In this document: in pieces, positions 12,140 through 15,863 of the stretch | How the letters are laid out: each line of letters opens with the position of its first letter | How positions within the stretch are numbered: position 1 is the stretch's first letter | Origin: an uncultured Treponema sp. | GTDB lineage: Bacteria; Spirochaetota; Spirochaetia; Treponematales; Treponemataceae | Assembly (NCBI GenBank): GCA_937923945.1 | Contig: CALDWC010000131.1 | Coordinates: 1 to 15,863, forward strand | Direction: 5' to 3' | DNA length: 15,863 nt | Program-made: the position numbers and the translations under genes | The notes under the pieces: generated by a model | Seen by the model: only the letters and a program-made list of their open reading frames with translations | Database searches by the model: none | What the model was told of the DNA's origin: nothing

Positions 12140-13222
12140 ATGAAACGAACACCTTATTTTGAAGTGCTGACTGAAAAAGGCGGTAAGTTTGTTGAGTTCG
12201 GCGGTTACGAGATGCCGATTCAGTTTGAAGGTGAAGGTATTATTGCCGAACATTTAGCGGTGAGAAACAATGTTGGTATTTTTGATGTTTCGCACATGGG
12301 CGAGTTTTATATTGAAGGCTCCGATGCGGAAGCTGCCGTTAATGCACTCATCACCAATGATATTCGCGGAATGGCTAACGGCGATATCCGCTATACACTC
12401 ATGTGCAATGAAGAAGGCGGAATCGTTGATGACTTTTTAGTATATCGATATAACGCCACCAAATTTTTGCTGGTTGTCAATGCCGGTAACCGCGATAAAG
12501 ATTTTGGCTGGATAAAAAAACATTTAAAAGGTAATGCCGTTTTAAAAGATCGCTCCGAAGAAATTGCACAGCTTGCAATTCAAGGTCCGAATGCGGAAAA
12601 ATTGATCAAAAAATTTATCCGCGCAGAAGATATTCCTGCCGAGTACTACACGTTTAAAACATTTACCGTTACTGACGGTGAAGTAATTGTTTCCCGCACC
12701 GGTTACACCGGCGAAGACGGTTTTGAGATTTACTATCCGGCGACTGCGGCTTTGGATTTATTTGACAGCGTAATGAAAGCGGGCGCCGAATTTAATGCGG
12801 TATTATGTGGTTTGGGCTGCCGAGATACACTGCGCTTGGAAGCGGGAATGCCGCTTTACGGTCATGAAATGACGGAAGAAACGCTCGCAACGGAAGTTAC
12901 TTTAAAGCCTTTTGTCAAACTTGACGAAAAGGATGATTTTATCGGGAAAAAAGCGCTTCTTGAAAAAGAACCGAAAAAAATCCGCAAGGGATTTAAAATG
13001 ATTGATCGAGGTATCGCACGTAACGGTGCAAAAGTTTTTTCAGGTGATAAAGAAATCGGGTACGTAACCACGGGAACGCAATCGCCTTCCTTAAAAGTCG
13101 GCATTGGTCATATCCGTATTGACCGCGGAATGAAAGACAAGGAAATTTTTATTGATGTACGCGGTAAAAAACTCAAAGCGGAAATATGCCCGACCAGTTT
13201 TTTGAAAGAAATACATAAATAG
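12140..13222 (+). CDS. gcvT: Glycine cleavage system T protein (aminomethyltransferase)
   Basis: Transfers the methylene carbon from aminomethyl-lipoyl H protein to tetrahydrofolate, releasing ammonia. The 360-residue length is typical. Family features: KFVEFGGYEMPIQF at 16-29, the VRNNVGIFDVSHMGEF motif at 41-56, the folate/catalytic segment GGIVDDFLVYRY at 93-104 with the conserved Asp pair 97/98, SRTGYTGEDGFEIYYP around 189-204, and LGCRDTLRLEAGMPLYGHE around 227-245. ATG 12140 is chosen over GTG 12134 because AGGAGG (12126-12131) is eight bases from it. It heads the run gcvT-gcvH-gcvPA-gcvPB and directly follows tRNA-Pro. No glycine riboswitch was recognised upstream. Confidence 0.97.
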   Translation: MKRTPYFEVLTEKGGKFVEFGGYEMPIQFEGEGIIAEHLAVRNNVGIFDVSHMGEFYIEGSDAEAAVNALITNDIRGMANGDIRYTLMCNEEGGIVDDFLVYRYNATKFLLVVNAGNRDKDFGWIKKHLKGNAVLKDRSEEIAQLAIQGPNAEKLIKKFIRAEDIPAEYYTFKTFTVTDGEVIVSRTGYTGEDGFEIYYPATAALDLFDSVMKAGAEFNAVLCGLGCRDTLRLEAGMPLYGHEMTEETLATEVTLKPFVKLDEKDDFIGKKALLEKEPKKIRKGFKMIDRGIARNGAKVFSGDKEIGYVTTGTQSPSLKVGIGHIRIDRGMKDKEIFIDVRGKKLKAEICPTSFLKEIHK

Positions 13223-13303
13223 CATAAAAAATCGGCTGCCCCGTGCGGATAATCCTACGGTGCATTTTCAATGAATTAAAATTCCGTGTACAAGGAGAAA
13301 ATT

Positions 13304-13669
13304 ATGGAATTTAAAGATGTTAATTACTTAAAAACCCACGAGTGGGTTTTGTTTGACGGTAACATTGCGACCATCGGCGTGAGCGATTATGCGCAACACG
13401 AAATGGGCGATGTTGTTTTTGTTGAATTGCCGGAAGTCGGAGACAAGGTTACAGCCGGAAAGGATTTTACCACGATTGAATCCGTAAAAGCGGTGTTCGA
13501 TATTATGAGTCCCGTGAGCGGCACGATTACCGAAGTCAATGAAGATTTGGAAAGTTCACCTGAGCTTATCAACAAGAATGCTTTCGATGCGTGGTTGGTC
13601 AAGGTCGAGTTTACCGAAAAATCGGCGGATCTTTTATCCGTTGACGAATACAAACCACTTTGTAAATAA
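13304..13669 (+). CDS. gcvH: Glycine cleavage system H protein
   Basis: Lipoyl carrier that shuttles the aminomethyl group between the P, T and L proteins. At 121 residues it has normal length. The sequence reads LKTHEWV at 9-15, the GVSDYAQHEMGDVVFVELPEVG strand-turn region at 25-46, and the lipoylation site ESVKAV with Lys62. The C-terminal SPELINKNAFDAWLVKVE is also characteristic. The start is ATG 13304, with AAGGAG six bases away; an in-frame GTG at 13286 lies upstream of this site and is rejected. The spacer from gcvT (about 80 bases) has an imperfect hairpin (13241-13260). A terminator-like hairpin follows the stop. Confidence 0.97.
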   Translation: MEFKDVNYLKTHEWVLFDGNIATIGVSDYAQHEMGDVVFVELPEVGDKVTAGKDFTTIESVKAVFDIMSPVSGTITEVNEDLESSPELINKNAFDAWLVKVEFTEKSADLLSVDEYKPLCK

Positions 13670-13673
13670 TAAA

Positions 13674-13715
13674 AAGGCGGAAAGCGGCATGTGCACTGTT
13701 TTCCGCCTTATTTTT
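13674..13715 (+). terminator. Intrinsic terminator between gcvH and gcvPA
   Basis: AAGGCGGAAA (13674-13683) and TTTCCGCCTT (13700-13709) form a perfect 10-bp stem around a 16-base loop, followed by ATTTTT. It begins four bases past the gcvH stop. The A-run on the 5' side makes it potentially bidirectional. Confidence 0.75.
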
Positions 13716-13772
13716 AAGGTAGACGGATAGGTATACTCACCTGATACCGATAAAATTTTTTAAGGAGAAAAA

Positions 13773-15074
13773 ATGTCGAATTATGTTCCTCATTCAAAGC
13801 AAGAAGTTGATGAAATGCTGAAAAAAATCGGTGTTTCGTCAGTTGACGCGTTGTATGAATTTAAATCAGATGCAAAGATTGATTTGCCGAACGGAAAATC
13901 ACAAATCGAAGTTGAACGCTTCTTTGAAGCACTCGGCAGCGAAAATAAAGTGTATCATACGGTATTGCGCGGAGCCGGCGCGTATAAACACTACTGTCCA
14001 CCGGCTGTTCGCAGCTTAATTTCTCGTTCGGAGTTTTTAACGGCGTACACACCGTATCAGGCGGAATTAAACCAGGGCGAATTGCAGGCTGCGTTTGAAT
14101 ATCAAACGATGATATGCGAACTGACCGGTATGGATATTTCCAACGCGAGTGTGTATGACGGCAATACGGCGGTTGCCGATGCAATCGTGATGTCGATAAG
14201 TCGAAAAAAACATAAGGTTTTGATTTCGCAAGCGATTTCGGCACAGACAATTGAACTCGTAAAAACTTATAATCACTTTCTCAGCGATGTTGAACTGATA
14301 TTCGTTCCGCTTGACGGTTATAAAACCGATATGAAAAAGCTCGAGGAACTTGCTACCGATGATGTTGCCGCTATCGTGATGCAGCAACCGAATAAGTTTG
14401 GCACGATTGAAGACTGCGAAGCCGTCGGTGCAATCGCCGCTGAAAAAAAATGTGAGTTTGTGATGAGTTCCAACCCGATTGCGCTTGGTTTATTAAAAAG
14501 TCCCCGCGAATGCGGAGCAACGATTGCCGTCGGCGAAGGGCAGGCACTCGGGTTACCGCTTTCAGCGGGCGGTCCCTATTTGGGCTACCTTGCTACGATT
14601 CAGGCAAATATGCGGAAAATACCGGGACGCATTGTCGGACAGTCGGTAGACTCTCGCGGTAATACCGCTTACGTTTTAACCTTGCAAGCCCGCGAACAGC
14701 ATATCAGGCGGGAGAAAGCGTCTTCCAGTATTTGTTCGAATCAGGCGTTGTGTGCATTGCAGGCAAGTATGTTTATGGCGGCATACGGTAAAGGGGGCTT
14801 TAAAACAATCGGAAAAGTCTCACTCAGCAATGCGCATTATCTCGCCGGTGAATTGGAAAAACTGGGATTGACGGTTCAAAACAACGGAGAATTTTTCCAC
14901 GAATTCGTTACCAAAACAAACGGAAAAACGGATGCCATCAATGCCGCTTTGGATAAAGCCGGTATTTTGGGCGGTTTGAAACTTTCCGATGATGAAATTT
15001 TATGGTGTACCACGGATATTTTAACGAAAGAAGACCTTGATACTGTTGTAAAAATTGTAAAGGAGGTTTTATAA
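13773..15074 (+). CDS. gcvPA: Glycine dehydrogenase (decarboxylating) subunit 1
   Basis: The alpha subunit of the two-subunit P protein, the PLP-dependent glycine decarboxylase of the cleavage system; in bacteria with a single-chain GcvP it corresponds to the N-terminal half. At 433 residues it is slightly shorter than the usual 440-450. Characteristic segments: MSNYVPHSKQEVDEMLKKIGV at the start, AYTPYQAELNQGELQAAFEYQT near 90-111, SNASVYDGNTAVADAI near 124-139, ALGLPLSAGGPYLGYLA near 258-274, and LTLQAREQHIRREKASSSIC near 303-322. As expected for this subunit it has no PLP lysine motif. AAGGAG lies five bases before the ATG. Its stop overlaps the gcvPB start (TAATG), giving tight coupling. 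Confidence 0.96.
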   Translation: MSNYVPHSKQEVDEMLKKIGVSSVDALYEFKSDAKIDLPNGKSQIEVERFFEALGSENKVYHTVLRGAGAYKHYCPPAVRSLISRSEFLTAYTPYQAELNQGELQAAFEYQTMICELTGMDISNASVYDGNTAVADAIVMSISRKKHKVLISQAISAQTIELVKTYNHFLSDVELIFVPLDGYKTDMKKLEELATDDVAAIVMQQPNKFGTIEDCEAVGAIAAEKKCEFVMSSNPIALGLLKSPRECGATIAVGEGQALGLPLSAGGPYLGYLATIQANMRKIPGRIVGQSVDSRGNTAYVLTLQAREQHIRREKASSSICSNQALCALQASMFMAAYGKGGFKTIGKVSLSNAHYLAGELEKLGLTVQNNGEFFHEFVTKTNGKTDAINAALDKAGILGGLKLSDDEILWCTTDILTKEDLDTVVKIVKEVL

Positions 15075-15863
15075 TGAGTTTAATTTTTGAAAAATCGGTT
15101 GCAGGACATACGTTTGCAAAAAGCATGTTAACCGTCCCCGAATATAAACTTGAAAGCCGTTACTTGAGAAAAACGGATGCCGAGCTTCCGGAAGTTTCCG
15201 AATTGGAATTGATACGGCACTACACCGATTTAAGCACAAAAACCTACGGCGTTGACACGGGTTTTTACCCGCTCGGCTCTTGTACGATGAAGTACAACCC
15301 GAAATTAAATGATGTCGTTGCCGGTATGAAAAATTTTGCCGATATTCACCCGCTCCAAGATGCGGAAACAATGAAGGGCACGCTGGAAGTTATGGGAAAC
15401 CTTTCGCATGCGTTGTGCGAAATTACCGGTATGGATGCGTTTTCCCTGCAGCCTTCTGCCGGAGCTCACGGAGAATTTACTTCGCTTTTGGTGATTCGAG
15501 CCTATCATGAAAAAAACGGACAGCTGCAACGCAATAAAATTATTGTGCCGGATTCTGCTCACGGAACGAACCCTGCGAGTGCGGCAATGGTCGGTTGTGA
15601 AATTGTTAATATTCCTTCGGACGAGACGGGTTGTGTCGACCTCGAAGCATTGAAACAAGCGGTCGGAGATGACACGGCAGCATTGATGCTGACAAACCCG
15701 AATACGCTCGGACTTTTTGAAAAGCATATCAAAGAAATTGCTGAAATCGTTCACGGCGCAGGCGGGCTTTTGTACTATGACGGTGCAAACTTAAATGCAA
15801 TTATGGGACGGCTGCGACCGGGGGATATGGGCTATGACATTGTCCACTTGAATTTGCATAAAA
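15074..15863 (+). CDS. gcvPB: Glycine dehydrogenase (decarboxylating) subunit 2, 5' part
   Basis: The PLP-bearing beta subunit of the P protein, incomplete because the window ends within it. 263 complete codons are visible and no stop occurs. Diagnostic stretches: YPLGSCTMKYNPK near 76-88, SLQPSAGAHGEFTSLLVIR near 128-146, DSAHGTNPASAAMVGCE near 162-178, LMLTNPNTLGLFE near 204-216, and YYDGANLNAIMG near 234-245. The last residues are HLNLHK, so Lys263, the expected PLP Schiff-base lysine, is the final complete codon. The ATG at 15074 shares one base with the gcvPA stop; AGGAGG at 15061-15066 lies inside the gcvPA end. About half of the gene is missing. Confidence 0.97.
   Translation, partial: MSLIFEKSVAGHTFAKSMLTVPEYKLESRYLRKTDAELPEVSELELIRHYTDLSTKTYGVDTGFYPLGSCTMKYNPKLNDVVAGMKNFADIHPLQDAETMKGTLEVMGNLSHALCEITGMDAFSLQPSAGAHGEFTSLLVIRAYHEKNGQLQRNKIIVPDSAHGTNPASAAMVGCEIVNIPSDETGCVDLEALKQAVGDDTAALMLTNPNTLGLFEKHIKEIAEIVHGAGGLLYYDGANLNAIMGRLRPGDMGYDIVHLNLHK

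Overview
The window looks like a chromosomal segment of a treponeme (spirochaete), probably an oral species. The evidence is two tandem flagellin genes whose products share the FlaB start M(I/V)INHNMSAMFAQR and the spirochaetal core [20 protein letters not shown], a FlaG gene beside them, a near-consensus FliA (sigma-28) promoter, and a two-subunit (gcvPA/gcvPB) glycine decarboxylase. The species is an inference; no rRNA or species marker is present.

Layout. 71-1671 (+): a DMT-family exporter overlapping rsmG by ATGA. 1706-2131 (-): a short PerR-like Fur-family regulator, divergent from a DUF2179-type membrane protein at 2387-2959 (+); each has a good sigma-70-type promoter. 2992-5858 (-): flagellar cluster flaB, flaB, flaG, read right to left. 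The upstream flaB has a sigma-28 promoter and the second a sigma-70-type promoter. Both flaB leaders carry a stem-loop with an AGGA loop that matches the CsrA-binding motif, with a compensatory base-pair change between the two copies. 5892-6569 (-): endonuclease III. 6570-7338: 770 bases without a credible gene, filled with repeats (a possible MITE-like element, a 23-bp tandem array, a 21-bp tandem array and a 60-bp hairpin element). 7339-11569 (-): an operon of two CNNM/CorC-HlyC CBS-domain membrane proteins and gpmI. 11741-15863 (+): promoter candidate, repeat element, tRNA-Pro(GGG), then gcvT, gcvH, gcvPA and gcvPB; the last runs off the end exactly at the PLP lysine.

How the genes work together. 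The gcv genes encode the T, H and P proteins of glycine cleavage (the L protein is not in the window), and the tRNA-Pro probably shares their transcript. The flagellins and FlaG build the periplasmic filament; their leaders suggest layered control by sigma factor choice, 5' hairpins and probably CsrA. The remaining genes are housekeeping: rRNA methylation, base-excision repair, glycolysis and ion transport.

The most interesting signals are the paired CsrA-like hairpins in the flagellin leaders and a dispersed intergenic repeat family built on the 17-mer GGAAACGCTGATTAAAG. No phage, plasmid, CRISPR or defence locus was seen.
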